From NCBI RefSeq assembly GCF_900116565.1, contig NZ_FPCJ01000001.1:1364001-1428000 (forward strand): 64,000 bases of DNA, given 5' to 3'. Below, piece after piece: positions 7,419-17,293 of this stretch (position 1 is the stretch's first letter; each line of letters starts with the position of its first letter). The translations under genes were made by a program, and so were the position numbers. The DNA comes from Thermoflavifilum thermophilum (lineage in GTDB: Bacteria > Bacteroidota > Bacteroidia > Chitinophagales > Chitinophagaceae). Under the pieces are notes generated by a model. It was given only the letters and a program-made list of their open reading frames with translations. It had not been told where the DNA came from and did not search any database.

Positions 7419-8804
7419 ATGAATGAACAACTGGCTACATTTCTGGCCAAAAGTGAAGTAAAGGCTTTCGACCTGGATCACCGGAGAAAAATTAATTTCA
7501 ACATTGGAAAATACAACCAGGCTTTTCAGCAGGGGAAATCGCAATTTACCGATCTGATGACGGCACGTGAGCGTGCCAAAAACATGAAGTGGCGGGCTAT
7601 TGAACAACTGGATGTGCTGCTGGAAAATTTTGAAGCCCAATTCACGCGTCGTGGTGGCAAGGTAATCTGGGCTGAAGATGGCACACAGGCCTGCCGGGAA
7701 ATTTTGCATATCTGCCAGGAAAAACAGGCCAGGAAAGTTGTCAAGAGCAAATCAATGGTAACGGAGGAAATTCATTTGAATGAATTCCTGGCTGAACATG
7801 ATATTGAATCAATTGAATCTGATCTTGGCGAGTATATTCAGCAGCTGGACGGTGAGCCTCCGTATCACATTGTAACGCCGGCCATGCATAAAAGCAAGGA
7901 TGATATCGCCCGCTTGTTCAGCAACAAGTTGGGTACGCCGGCCAGCCTGACCGCAGAAGAGCTTACCATGGTAGCCCGCCGGCAGCTGCGTGAACAATAT
8001 GTAACAGCCGACATCGGAATTACCGGAGCCAATTTTATTCTGGCCGATATCGGAGGAATAGCCATTACGGAAAATGAAGGCAATGCAAGGCTTACGACAT
8101 CATTGCCACGCGTGCATATTGCGGTTGTAGGAATTGAAAAGGTATTGCCATCCTATCAGGATCTGGCTTTGTTTTGGCCCTTGCTGGCCACTTTTGGTAC
8201 CGGACAAACCATTACGGCATACAATACAATCCTTACTGGCCCGCGTCAGCCTGGCGAAACCGATGGCCCGGAAGAGATGTATGTGATATTGCTTGATAAC
8301 GGCCGCACGCGTATTCTGCAGGATATTCAGGTCAGGGAAAGCCTGTATTGTATTCGTTGTGGTGCCTGCCTGAATGCATGCCCGGTATATAAAAACATAG
8401 GCGGCCATACCTATGGCACTACTTACAGCGGCCCTATCGGCGCGGTTATTACCCCGCATCTCAAAGGGATGCAGGAATTCAAGCATTTGAGTTATGCTTC
8501 TTCCCTTTGTGCCAACTGTACGGAAGTGTGTCCGGTACGCATCAATATCCATGAACTCCTGCTCATCAACCGGCACGAAGCTGTGGAAGCACACTATACC
8601 AGTGGAAGTGAAAAGCTGGCGTGGTACTTCTGGAAGCAGGCCAGCCTCAGCAGAAAAATGATGAACATGGCAAGTGGCAAAACCAAGAATTTCGTATTGA
8701 GGAAATTGTTCCGCAAAAGCTGGGGCGACAAAAGAGAATTACCCGTTTTTGCGCCGCATTCCTTTCAGGAATTGTGGAAACAACGGCGTGGGGGAAAAAC
8801 ATGA
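7419..8804 (+). CDS. lutB: LutB/YkgF-type iron-sulfur protein (lactate utilization family)
   Basis: The 461-residue protein has an N-terminal LUD domain (ADIGITGANFILADIGGIAITENEG near residues 197-221) and a C-terminal ferredoxin-like domain. The Fe-S ligands are Cys311, 314, 317, 321 (CIRCGACLNACPVY) and Cys364, 367, 371 (CANCTEVCPV). In Bacillus LutB works with LutA and LutC to oxidise L-lactate to pyruvate. Neither lutA nor lutC is adjacent here: the upstream gene is DUF3109 and the downstream gene is a DUF4399 lipoprotein. Partners must be elsewhere or the role differs. Length and domain order are normal for LutB. Confidence 0.88.
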   Translation: MNEQLATFLAKSEVKAFDLDHRRKINFNIGKYNQAFQQGKSQFTDLMTARERAKNMKWRAIEQLDVLLENFEAQFTRRGGKVIWAEDGTQACREILHICQEKQARKVVKSKSMVTEEIHLNEFLAEHDIESIESDLGEYIQQLDGEPPYHIVTPAMHKSKDDIARLFSNKLGTPASLTAEELTMVARRQLREQYVTADIGITGANFILADIGGIAITENEGNARLTTSLPRVHIAVVGIEKVLPSYQDLALFWPLLATFGTGQTITAYNTILTGPRQPGETDGPEEMYVILLDNGRTRILQDIQVRESLYCIRCGACLNACPVYKNIGGHTYGTTYSGPIGAVITPHLKGMQEFKHLSYASSLCANCTEVCPVRINIHELLLINRHEAVEAHYTSGSEKLAWYFWKQASLSRKMMNMASGKTKNFVLRKLFRKSWGDKRELPVFAPHSFQELWKQRRGGKT

Positions 8805-8838
8805 AAATCTTTATTTCTTACACATAAAATGCTGTGTT

Positions 8839-9324
8839 ATGAAACGATTTTATCTTCTGTGTGGCTTATCGCTCTTATTGGGATTCGTTGCCTGTCATCA
8901 TGGAACCCGGCAGGCACAATCAACAGAGGATACGGCTCAGGCACCCGAGCAGCCCGCAGTACAGGCCATGCCCGCCGTACCGGCTGGAGCAAAAGTGTTT
9001 TTTAAAAATTTAAAAAACGGACAGGTAGTGCAAAATCCTGTTCGGGTGGAAATGGGCGTGGAAGGCATGCGCGTGGATTCAGCCGGACTCGTGCGGGAAG
9101 GCTCAGGACATCATCATATATTGATTGATGATGGAGATTCCATTCCGGCAGGCGAGGTAATTCCCAAAGACTCCACGCATCTGCACTTTGGAAATGCACA
9201 AACCGAAGCGGAACTGCAGCTGCCACCCGGAACACATAAGCTGACTTTGCAGTTTGCCGATGGCATGCATCGCTCCTACGGCCAACAAATGGCGGCAACC
9301 GTTACCATTCAGGTTAAAAAATAA
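8839..9324 (+). CDS. DUF4399 domain lipoprotein
   Basis: Starting at ATG 8839 gives 161 residues. A signal peptide with a lipobox-like GFVAC (Cys20) is followed by a Gln/Ala/Pro-rich linker and then a compact beta domain of the DUF4399 type. That domain carries the signature VFFKNLKNGQVVQNPVRVEMGVEGM, a His-rich SGHHHILID (about residues 91-99) and PGTHKLTLQFADGMHRSYG. The His cluster suggests metal binding, but this is inference. It probably sits in a membrane facing the periplasm. Longer in-frame starts would run back into lutB and would destroy the signal peptide. Confidence 0.82.
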   Translation: MKRFYLLCGLSLLLGFVACHHGTRQAQSTEDTAQAPEQPAVQAMPAVPAGAKVFFKNLKNGQVVQNPVRVEMGVEGMRVDSAGLVREGSGHHHILIDDGDSIPAGEVIPKDSTHLHFGNAQTEAELQLPPGTHKLTLQFADGMHRSYGQQMAATVTIQVKK

Positions 9325-9364
9325 AAAATAAACCTGTCGAGCGCAAGCTGCTTAATGCTGTTTT

Positions 9365-10669
9365 GTGCAGATTCATATATTCACTTCCCGGCTTACTGCC
9401 CGCCTGCAATACGTAGGTAAGTTCATCTTAGAGCAGCAAATGGGTCTGCAGGTGAAATGGGTTTTGCAACCTCCAGTCCTTATCTCGGAAGCCTGGATTA
9501 ACTACACGCATGCATCCTATGCAGATGCTTTTAACATCACGCCCCATTCTCTTCTGTTTGAAACAGACATAAAGCAACAAAAAATCGAATTTTGCAGCTT
9601 TGATTCATTAAAAGCATTTTTTCCCTGTGTATCAGCAGCCGATTTTCCATTTGATATCTTTGCTGCAACTTTTTATTTGCTTAGCAGATATGAAGAATAT
9701 CTTTATTCCGAACAGGACAAGCATGGGCGATTTCCTGCTACTGCAAGTATAGCTTATCAGCAAAAATTTCTCGATGAACCAATTGTTCATCATTGGATAC
9801 AAGCATTTCAACAGGCTTTAAGCAGCAAATTTCCTTATCTGAAATTTCGATTGCCTGTATCCCGTTTGATTCCCACCTATGATGTGGACATGGCCTTTGC
9901 CTATCGGGGCAAGCCCTTGTTCAGGCAAATAGGTGCAGCCGTATGGGATATCTGGCACCGGCACTTTTCCGAAATCACACTCAGATGGAAAGTGGTTATC
10001 AATCAAACCAAAGATCCTTATGATGTGTATGAATGGTTAAACGGCATTCATGAATTCCATCATCTTCAGCCGATTTATTTTTTTCCTGTTGGCAAATATG
10101 GGAGATATGACAAACAAATAGCGCCTACACATCCCGTTTACAAAAAGTTAATAGTATCCACATCATCAAATTTTACCACAGGTATTCATTTATCCTATGC
10201 CTCGTTTTTAAACGAAAGGAAAATAAAACGAGAGATTGGGATATTCGCATCTGTTGCGGGTTTTCAGCCGAAGCATAATCGTTTTCATTATTTGCGGTTC
10301 CGGATACCGGATAGTTATCGTCAGCTTTTATCGGCAGGCATTCAGCATGATTACAGCATGGGATATGCTACCCATGTGGGATTCCGGGCTGGTGTGGCCG
10401 ATGCATTTTTTTGGTATGATCTGATCGCAGAAAAAGAAACTGCTTTGCTGATTCATCCGTTTTGCTGGATGGATACCGGTGTGGTACAATTAAAATCTTC
10501 ACCAGATGCTTATGCAGAACAGGTTTGGAGGATGTGGGAAAAGATCCATGCAGCAGGTGGTACGTGTATGCTGGTTTTGCATCCCAATTATTTCAGTGAG
10601 TATGGAAGGTTTTGTGGGTATCGCCAGGCGTATCAGCACGTGGTGCAGCAAATCATGCAACGTCAATGA
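9365..10669 (+). CDS. Polysaccharide deacetylase-like protein (DUF7033 type)
   Basis: A 434-residue protein starting with GTG at 9365; the nearby ATG at 9355 is out of frame. The N-terminal part matches the DUF7033 region of Bacteroidota deacetylase-like proteins (FPFDIFAATFYLLSRYEEYL, DKHGRFPATAS). A NodB-like motif PTYDVDMAF lies near residue 170 and HPFCWMDTG and LVLHPNYFSEYGRF near the end. It has no signal peptide, so it is presumably cytoplasmic and may act on a sugar precursor. The stop overlaps the 3' end of purH tail to tail by 7 bases. The substrate is unknown. Confidence 0.75.
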   Translation: MQIHIFTSRLTARLQYVGKFILEQQMGLQVKWVLQPPVLISEAWINYTHASYADAFNITPHSLLFETDIKQQKIEFCSFDSLKAFFPCVSAADFPFDIFAATFYLLSRYEEYLYSEQDKHGRFPATASIAYQQKFLDEPIVHHWIQAFQQALSSKFPYLKFRLPVSRLIPTYDVDMAFAYRGKPLFRQIGAAVWDIWHRHFSEITLRWKVVINQTKDPYDVYEWLNGIHEFHHLQPIYFFPVGKYGRYDKQIAPTHPVYKKLIVSTSSNFTTGIHLSYASFLNERKIKREIGIFASVAGFQPKHNRFHYLRFRIPDSYRQLLSAGIQHDYSMGYATHVGFRAGVADAFFWYDLIAEKETALLIHPFCWMDTGVVQLKSSPDAYAEQVWRMWEKIHAAGGTCMLVLHPNYFSEYGRFCGYRQAYQHVVQQIMQRQ

Positions 10670-12177
10670 AGAAAATGACGCGTGCCGGTGATCACCATTC
10701 CCATTTGATGTTCCTGGCAGAAACGAATGGAATCTTCATCACGAATGGAGCCACCCGGGTGAATAACAGCTGTGATGCCGGCATCATGTGCCAGGCGCAC
10801 GCAGTCATCAAATGGGAAAAAAGCATCAGAGGCCATTACAGCACCATGCAGATCAAATCCTGATTGGCGGGCTTTTTTAATAGCCTGGCGCAGGGCATCA
10901 ATTCTTGAAGTTTGTCCGCAACCTTTTCCGATTAATTGTTTGTTTTTTACCAATGCAATAGCATTTGATTTCAAATGCTTGCATATTAGATTGGCAAATT
11001 GCAAATCGGTTTTTTCTTGTGATGTAAGCGGACGACTTACTTCATTCCAGGACTGGAAGCTTAATCGATCTGTATCTTGCTGCAAGACGCCATTTAAAAC
11101 TGATTTAAAGGCAGTGGTTGATTGTATTTTACCTTTTTGTTTCAGTAAGATGCGGTTTTTCTTTTTCTTCAGTATTTCCAGTGCTGGTGGTGTGAAGTCA
11201 GGAGCTATACACACTTCAAAAAATATTTCGTGTATAGATGCTGCTGTTTCTTCATCTATCACGGCGTTGCTGATTAGAATCCCACCAAAAGCACTTTCCG
11301 GATCGCCTTGCAGCGCAGCTTTCCAGGCATCATACACGGTATTTGCTGATGCTGCACCGCATGCATTGGTATGCTTGATGATAGCAAAAGTGGTTTCCTC
11401 AAATTCAGCCATTAACCGACAAGCAGCATCTACATCAACCAGGTTATTATAGGAAAGCGCCTTGCCATGCAATTGATCGAAAATTTCATGAAGATTGCCA
11501 AAAAAGCGGGCTGACTGATGGGGATTTTCTCCGTAACGCAGAGAATGTGCCGGAGCTGCTTCAGCAAAGAAAATATTTGTAGGTGCAAATTGTTCGAAAT
11601 AACGTGTTATAGCCAGATCATAATGAGTGCAATGCGCAAATGCACGAGCAGCCAGCCATTTTCGTTGATCATAATGAAGGATGCCCTGTTGATCTGTGAG
11701 CCATTGCAATAGCTGGTTGTATTCTTCCCGGGAAGCTATCACAGCCACATCGGCAAAGTTCTTGGCTGCTGCACGGATCAGGGATACACCTCCAATATCT
11801 ATTTTTTCGATAATAGCTGCTTCATCCTGAGTAGCAGCAACGGTTTCTTCAAAGGGATAAAGATCCACAATCACCAGATCGAAAAGCGTTAAATGATAAT
11901 CTTTGATTTGCTGCTCATCTTCCGGATGACTCCTCCTGGCTAATATTCCACCAAATACAGCAGGATGAAGTGTTTTTACTCTTCCGCCCAGAATAGAAGG
12001 ATATCCCGTAAGTGATTCAATAGATTGACAAGGTATTTGCAATTGCCGGATGAAAGCCTGTGTGCCACCGGTGGAATAAATTTCAACACCAAGCTGGTGA
12101 AGCTTTCGACAAATATCATCGAGTCCTTCTTTGTTGTAAGCTGAAATCAAAGCGCGCTTAATCTGAAGATCGTGCAT
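10663..12177 (-). CDS. purH: Bifunctional AICAR transformylase / IMP cyclohydrolase PurH
   Basis: Catalyses the last two steps of de novo IMP synthesis: formylation of AICAR and ring closure. The 504 residues match the usual length. The N-terminal MGS-like cyclohydrolase domain shows LISAYNKEGLDDI, EIYSTGGTQAFI and GGRVKTLHPAVFGGILARR. The transformylase domain shows LRYGENPHQSARFFG, SYNNLVDVDAA and KHTNACGAA, ending IHPGGSIRDEDSI and TGTRHFLH. It begins 2 bases after the stop of comEC on the same strand, so the two are translated from one message. No PurR site or riboswitch precedes it. Confidence 0.97.
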   Translation of the reverse strand: MHDLQIKRALISAYNKEGLDDICRKLHQLGVEIYSTGGTQAFIRQLQIPCQSIESLTGYPSILGGRVKTLHPAVFGGILARRSHPEDEQQIKDYHLTLFDLVIVDLYPFEETVAATQDEAAIIEKIDIGGVSLIRAAAKNFADVAVIASREEYNQLLQWLTDQQGILHYDQRKWLAARAFAHCTHYDLAITRYFEQFAPTNIFFAEAAPAHSLRYGENPHQSARFFGNLHEIFDQLHGKALSYNNLVDVDAACRLMAEFEETTFAIIKHTNACGAASANTVYDAWKAALQGDPESAFGGILISNAVIDEETAASIHEIFFEVCIAPDFTPPALEILKKKKNRILLKQKGKIQSTTAFKSVLNGVLQQDTDRLSFQSWNEVSRPLTSQEKTDLQFANLICKHLKSNAIALVKNKQLIGKGCGQTSRIDALRQAIKKARQSGFDLHGAVMASDAFFPFDDCVRLAHDAGITAVIHPGGSIRDEDSIRFCQEHQMGMVITGTRHFLH

Positions 12178-12179
12178 GT

Positions 12180-14255
12180 TCAGAGATTTAAAATAAAAGC
12201 TCCTTTTTCAGAAGTAGCATGAAAATGCAAATTTAGGTGTTCACACACATTTTTCCATTTTGCAATTGTGCCAAATGTATTGGTGCCATCGGCTATTACC
12301 ACCCTGGGTGATACATGTTGAAGCCATGTGGTATCGGGTTTCGCATTGTGCGTAACAATAATAAAACATGGAAATGTTGCTTCTTTGATAAACAAAGATT
12401 GCTGCTTTCTGCCATCCAGCTGTATAAACTGCGTGCGATTCCAGATAAACACGTGCGTGCAAGATGAACTATCGATTGCAAGATCTTGCCTTTGAATGTG
12501 AAACAAAGAATTGCTGACCGATAATTCTTTTATATCATCCTGCTGATGTCGATTTCCGGATAACCAGCTGAAGGCTTTTTGCCCCTCAACCCATTCCAGC
12601 AATGAAACCTGCGGAATATGATATACAATAAATTTCCGTTGGGTAAATGATTGTAAAAAAACACAATCTCTGTTTATCCAAAAACCAAGAAAACCAAGCA
12701 AAGCCATGGAAAGAGCGATTTTTGTGCGGTTCATGAAAAAAGCCATCATACCGATCAAACAAAGAAACATCCATATCATTTCTGGAAATGAAATAAACAG
12801 ATTTTCTACCCGGCTCCATTTCATTGCATGAAACCATTGGATGCTTCCCTGCAGGATATAACCCGTGGTAAGAATTAATTTGGCTATGTAAAATGATAAT
12901 GAAGGCCAGGGCATGATTAGCAATATGCAGGTAAGAATCAGCAGGATGCTTGAAAGCGGAACAGCAACCAGATTCGTAATAAAAAACAAAACCGGAAATT
13001 GATGAAAGTAATAAATACTCAAGGGAAGAATCAGGACTTGTGCGGCAACAGAAACCGCTATCATGCTCCAGCATTTTTTTACAATTTTATTTTCAGTTTG
13101 CAGGCATCGGTGAAGAAACGGATAGTACAGCAAAATGCCGGCCACAGCCAGATAGGAAAGCTGAAAGCCAATGTCCATGATCCATGCCGGATGTATCATC
13201 AACAACAAAATAGCTGAACAAACCAATGCATCTATGGATGATACAGGTCTTTTCAGCAACCATTGAGGTAACAGGATCAAACTAATCATCAAAGCTGCTC
13301 TGCAGGCTGAAGGAGCCATGCCGGAAAAGATAACGAACAACCAGGTACACAAAAGTGCTATCAGTACTCGCATGCGGGTCGGAATTCTGCATAAGCCCAG
13401 GATAAACATGCATGTACCAAACAGGATTCCGATATGCAATCCGGAGATAGCCAGAATATGAATAGTGCCCGTATTTCTGTATGACTGGATAATGGCCGGA
13501 TCCATTTCACTGCGATCGCCCGTAACCATGGCATAAGCAAAGCCCCGGATATCAGGATCAAAAAGAAAGTCATGGAGTTTGTGCTTGCAGGAGGTTTTTA
13601 AATAATTGAAAAAACGCTGCCATTCTGTTGCAATAGCAGAAAAATAGCCTGTTTTACCGGGCTTGAGATATTTCCATTCCATGCTATCGAGAAACACTTC
13701 ATGATAGATTTGTTGATGTTCCCTATAGCCGGCATAATCAGGCATGCCTGGATTCGTGCGATGCGCAAGTTGTGTAGGAGCTTTGCGGATTAGAAGCAAA
13801 TCGCCCGCCTGTGGCAATTTTGCATAAGCAGCCTTGCGCAGATAACATAGCACCTTGCCTGTGCAAGTTTCTGTTTTTCCAGATGCATGAATCAGATAAC
13901 GGGCTTCCATCACACATTGATAAGTGGAAGATTTTTCTTCTGATGATTGGCATATACCTATCCACTGATCAGAAGGCCTCAAACAATTGCCTATCCAGTT
14001 TTGATGCAGACGAGAATCATGAAATGCCGATACAAAATATCCGGCACATACCCACATGAGCCAGATCATGCATCCATGTATGGGCGTCAGGCAAATGGAA
14101 TAGGTGGCAGGTACGGATATCCAAGTAAAAATCACGGCCCACACAACAGCTATGCTACAAATCAGGTAGATGGTGGATAATGGTGCAAGCCCATACATTT
14201 CGAGGAGGATGCCGGCTATCAAAGCAATCAGCAAGCGCAATGAGGAGGGGAGCAT
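12180..14255 (-). CDS. comEC: ComEC/Rec2 family competence membrane protein
   Basis: Polytopic inner-membrane DNA-uptake channel, 691 residues. An N-terminal DUF4131-type OB region with flanking helices (residues 1-180) is followed by the Competence domain of about eight helices (residues 230-490). That domain has the hallmark TIHILAISGLHIGILFG, plus GMAPSACRAALMISLILL. The C-terminal soluble part (about 540-691) does not show the HxHxDH zinc motif of the metallo-beta-lactamase domain found in Bacillus ComEC. It is therefore short or degenerate, as I recall for many Bacteroidota. It is the first gene of a comEC-purH unit and diverges from hemN. Confidence 0.9.
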   Translation of the reverse strand: MLPSSLRLLIALIAGILLEMYGLAPLSTIYLICSIAVVWAVIFTWISVPATYSICLTPIHGCMIWLMWVCAGYFVSAFHDSRLHQNWIGNCLRPSDQWIGICQSSEEKSSTYQCVMEARYLIHASGKTETCTGKVLCYLRKAAYAKLPQAGDLLLIRKAPTQLAHRTNPGMPDYAGYREHQQIYHEVFLDSMEWKYLKPGKTGYFSAIATEWQRFFNYLKTSCKHKLHDFLFDPDIRGFAYAMVTGDRSEMDPAIIQSYRNTGTIHILAISGLHIGILFGTCMFILGLCRIPTRMRVLIALLCTWLFVIFSGMAPSACRAALMISLILLPQWLLKRPVSSIDALVCSAILLLMIHPAWIMDIGFQLSYLAVAGILLYYPFLHRCLQTENKIVKKCWSMIAVSVAAQVLILPLSIYYFHQFPVLFFITNLVAVPLSSILLILTCILLIMPWPSLSFYIAKLILTTGYILQGSIQWFHAMKWSRVENLFISFPEMIWMFLCLIGMMAFFMNRTKIALSMALLGFLGFWINRDCVFLQSFTQRKFIVYHIPQVSLLEWVEGQKAFSWLSGNRHQQDDIKELSVSNSLFHIQRQDLAIDSSSCTHVFIWNRTQFIQLDGRKQQSLFIKEATFPCFIIVTHNAKPDTTWLQHVSPRVVIADGTNTFGTIAKWKNVCEHLNLHFHATSEKGAFILNL

Positions 14256-14455
14256 GGGTTTGAGATTTCTGCGGGTTGGATTTTTGAATGATTCAGCTAT
14301 TCAGATGAAAAATTAATACACTCCCTACAGTCCTGCAAGCGCACCAGAATTGTCAGGAGTAAGTGAATTATTGGGATATGAGTTCATTTCTAACGCAGGC
14401 ATGACAGATAAACATAGGCTGCAGGCTAATTTGGAGGCGGTGTAAAACAGCAGTT

Positions 14456-15838
14456 ATGATTTCAGTTCAAGATATCAGTCCGGAATTATACCAACGCTAT
14501 CAATATCCGGTACCTCGCTATACCAGCTATCCTCCTGCGCCTGTATTCGATCAGAATTGGGATGAAAACTGCTGGCTGGAGGCTTTGTCTGAAGCCGAAC
14601 ACAACGAGCCGGATGCACGATGGTCGTTGTATGTGCATTTGCCGTTTTGTGATACGCTCTGTTATTTCTGCGGATGCAATATGATCATCACTCATCATGC
14701 CGGAAGGGTACAGCGGTATCTGGATCATTTGCACCGAGAAATTGCGCTTTGGCGTGACAGGTTACCCGATGGCCATCTGGTAGATCAGATGCACTGGGGT
14801 GGGGGAACGCCTACCCATCTGACACCCTCACAGCTGAAAATGCTGGCCGATACCATCCGTCAGTATTTTGATTTTACGCCGGAAACAGAAATCAGCTGTG
14901 AAATTGATCCACGTGGACTTACGCTGGCACATGTGGAAGCTTTGAAGGCAGCGGGTTTCAACCGTATTAGCATGGGTGTGCAGGATCTTCATCCCCGGGT
15001 GCAGCAAGCCGTTAACCGCATTCAACCATTGGCATTAACTGAAGAGGTGATTGGCTGGATTCGCGATCTGGGCTTTCAGAGCCTCAACATGGATTTGATG
15101 TATGGATTGCCTTATCAGACGGCAGCTTCCTTTCGGGATACCATCCGGGAAATCATTCGGCTGAAACCCAATCGGATTGCCGTTTTTCATTATGCCCATC
15201 TGCCGCATATCAAAAAACACCAGTCCCTGATTGATGTGCGCACTTTGCCTCAGCCCGCAGAAAAGATGCGGATGTGGTTGCAAACCATTGATATGCTTAC
15301 AGATGCAGGATATGTATTCATTGGCCTGGATCATTTTGCCCTGCCAGATGATGAACTGGCTGTAGCTTTGGCTCGCAGGCAGCTTTATCGCAATTTTCAG
15401 GGATATAGTACCCGGGCAGGGACCCATTTGTTTGGGTTGGGCATTACCGGCATTAGCCAGGTACCCGGAGCGTATGCCCAGAATCAGAAAACCGAACAGG
15501 CTTATATCCAGGCCATTAATTCAAACCGGATTCCCACAGCGCGGGGATATAGGCTTACGGAAGATGATAAAAGAAGAAGAGACGTGATTATGCAGATCAT
15601 GTGCCATCATGAAGTGGATAAAACAGCATGGAATGAAACCTTTCATTTGAATTTTGATGAATATTTTCAGTCTGCGGAAAAGGATTTGCAACAACTACAG
15701 GCTGATGAATTTATTGAAGTGGACGATAAAAAAATAAAGGTAACACCGTTGGGCATGCTGTTTCTTCGGCAGATTGCCTACACATTTGATGCTTACAAGC
15801 CATCTGCAGAAAAACCGGTTTATTCAGCTTCTTTGTAA
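14456..15838 (+). CDS. hemN: Oxygen-independent coproporphyrinogen III oxidase HemN
   Basis: Radical SAM enzyme that converts coproporphyrinogen III to protoporphyrinogen IX without oxygen. The 460 residues match the HemN length. PRYTSYPPAPVF (residues 20-31) is typical. The cluster ligands are Cys65, Cys69 and Cys72, followed by Cys74, the CX3CX2CXC pattern that distinguishes HemN from HemW. Further motifs are HWGGGTPTHLT, SCEIDPRGLT, NRISMGVQDLHPRVQQAVNR and GLDHFALPDDEL. The stop is one base from the start of the protoporphyrinogen oxidase gene, so the two form an operon for consecutive steps. Confidence 0.96.
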   Translation: MISVQDISPELYQRYQYPVPRYTSYPPAPVFDQNWDENCWLEALSEAEHNEPDARWSLYVHLPFCDTLCYFCGCNMIITHHAGRVQRYLDHLHREIALWRDRLPDGHLVDQMHWGGGTPTHLTPSQLKMLADTIRQYFDFTPETEISCEIDPRGLTLAHVEALKAAGFNRISMGVQDLHPRVQQAVNRIQPLALTEEVIGWIRDLGFQSLNMDLMYGLPYQTAASFRDTIREIIRLKPNRIAVFHYAHLPHIKKHQSLIDVRTLPQPAEKMRMWLQTIDMLTDAGYVFIGLDHFALPDDELAVALARRQLYRNFQGYSTRAGTHLFGLGITGISQVPGAYAQNQKTEQAYIQAINSNRIPTARGYRLTEDDKRRRDVIMQIMCHHEVDKTAWNETFHLNFDEYFQSAEKDLQQLQADEFIEVDDKKIKVTPLGMLFLRQIAYTFDAYKPSAEKPVYSASL

Positions 15839-15839
15839 A

Positions 15840-17219
15840 ATGATTGCAGATATGCACAAGCCAGTCCTTATTCTGGGTGCAGGCATCACGGGGCTTGCAC
15901 TGGGTTATTTTTTGCAGCAACAGGGGATTGATTTTATTATTCTGGAAAAAGATGTCCGCCCTGGCGGCCATATCCGCAGTTTCAGAGAAGGGCCCTATCT
16001 GATAGATGTTGGTCCGAACAGCCTGCAGGCTCAATACCCGGTTGTACAGCAGATGGTTGACGAGCTGGGCCTTCAGGGGCAGCAGGTTTTTGCTCGGACT
16101 GCAGCATCCAAACGTTACATACTTCGCGGAGGTAAATTACATCCGCTTCCGATGCAGCCGAAAGATCTGATTGTTAGCCGGCTTCTTTCCTTCCGGGCCA
16201 AAATGCAGTTGCTGCGGGAACCTTTTGTGAAACCGGCCAGGGAACAGGCTGCTGAAAGTTTGGCTGGCTTTGTTCGCCGCAGGCTGGGAGAGGAGTGGCT
16301 GGATTATGTGGTAAATCCTTTTATAGCAGGAATTTTCGCCGGCGATCCGGAACAACTGCATGCAGCGAGCGCCTTTCCGATGTTGTACAGGCTGGAGCAG
16401 GAATACGGCAGCCTGCTGAAAGGAATGAAGCAAATGGTGAAATCAAAACAAAACGCCGGTCTGGCCAGGGGGCAAATATTCAGTTTTGAATCGGGTATGC
16501 AGGCTTTGCCTGATGCTCTTTATGCCAGGTTGCATCAGCAGGTAATGACGGAGATGTCTGTGAGCTCCATTCGCTGTCAGGCAGGAAGCTTTGAAGTCGG
16601 TTGCCGACAGGGAGCGAATAGTTATAACTTTACCAGCCAGGTGCTGGTTTCCACCCTCCCGGCCTATGCCCTGGCTGAGCTGGCAGAGGGTGATTGCGCC
16701 TGGATAAAGCCGCATCTGCAGGCTATTGTATATCCTCCGGTAATGGTGGTTTTCGCTGCTTATCCGTTAGATGCCATTCGAAGGTCTTTGGATGGATTTG
16801 GCTTTCTGGTGCCGGCAAAGGAAAATCTTTCTTTTCTGGGGGCTATCTGGAGTTCGTCTATATTGCCGGGTCGCGCGCCGGCCGATCAGGCTGCCTTTAC
16901 TTTGTTTGCCGGTGGTATGCGGCATCCGGAAATTGCAACTACCAATCACCAGGAGTGGGCAACCCGCATGCTGAAAGAGTTTGAAAAAATCATGGACATT
17001 CATCAACCCCCTGTATTCACCCGTCAATGGTATTGGAAAGAGGCTATTCCGCAGTACGATCTTTCCTATCCGGCTCATGTTTCGGCCTTTCAGCAGCTGG
17101 AACAGCAATTTCCCGGGTTATATCTGGCCGGTAATTACCGGGGTGGCATCTCGGTGGGCAACTGCCTGCAGGCCGCCCGTCAACTGGCCGAACGCATCGT
17201 TGGGCAAATCAAAGGCTAA
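15840..17219 (+). CDS. hemY: Protoporphyrinogen oxidase (FAD-dependent)
   Basis: Oxidises protoporphyrinogen IX to protoporphyrin IX using FAD. The start at ATG 15840, directly after the hemN stop, gives 459 residues; a further upstream start would lie inside hemN. The dinucleotide-binding motif is LILGAGITGLALGYFL (residues about 8-23), followed by LEKDVRPGGHIRSF. The C-terminal FAD motif is LYLAGNYRGGISVGNCLQAA. The FAD oxidases of this family usually need oxygen, so pairing with oxygen-independent HemN is notable. It is also called hemG in some annotations. The coupling to hemN fixes its role. Confidence 0.94.
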   Translation: MIADMHKPVLILGAGITGLALGYFLQQQGIDFIILEKDVRPGGHIRSFREGPYLIDVGPNSLQAQYPVVQQMVDELGLQGQQVFARTAASKRYILRGGKLHPLPMQPKDLIVSRLLSFRAKMQLLREPFVKPAREQAAESLAGFVRRRLGEEWLDYVVNPFIAGIFAGDPEQLHAASAFPMLYRLEQEYGSLLKGMKQMVKSKQNAGLARGQIFSFESGMQALPDALYARLHQQVMTEMSVSSIRCQAGSFEVGCRQGANSYNFTSQVLVSTLPAYALAELAEGDCAWIKPHLQAIVYPPVMVVFAAYPLDAIRRSLDGFGFLVPAKENLSFLGAIWSSSILPGRAPADQAAFTLFAGGMRHPEIATTNHQEWATRMLKEFEKIMDIHQPPVFTRQWYWKEAIPQYDLSYPAHVSAFQQLEQQFPGLYLAGNYRGGISVGNCLQAARQLAERIVGQIKG

Positions 17220-17293
17220 ATTTTTCATCCTTTTTATCAACCGTTAATTCGGCCAATAAGCCGCTTAAAAAATTTTTTTTATTAACAAGGTAG

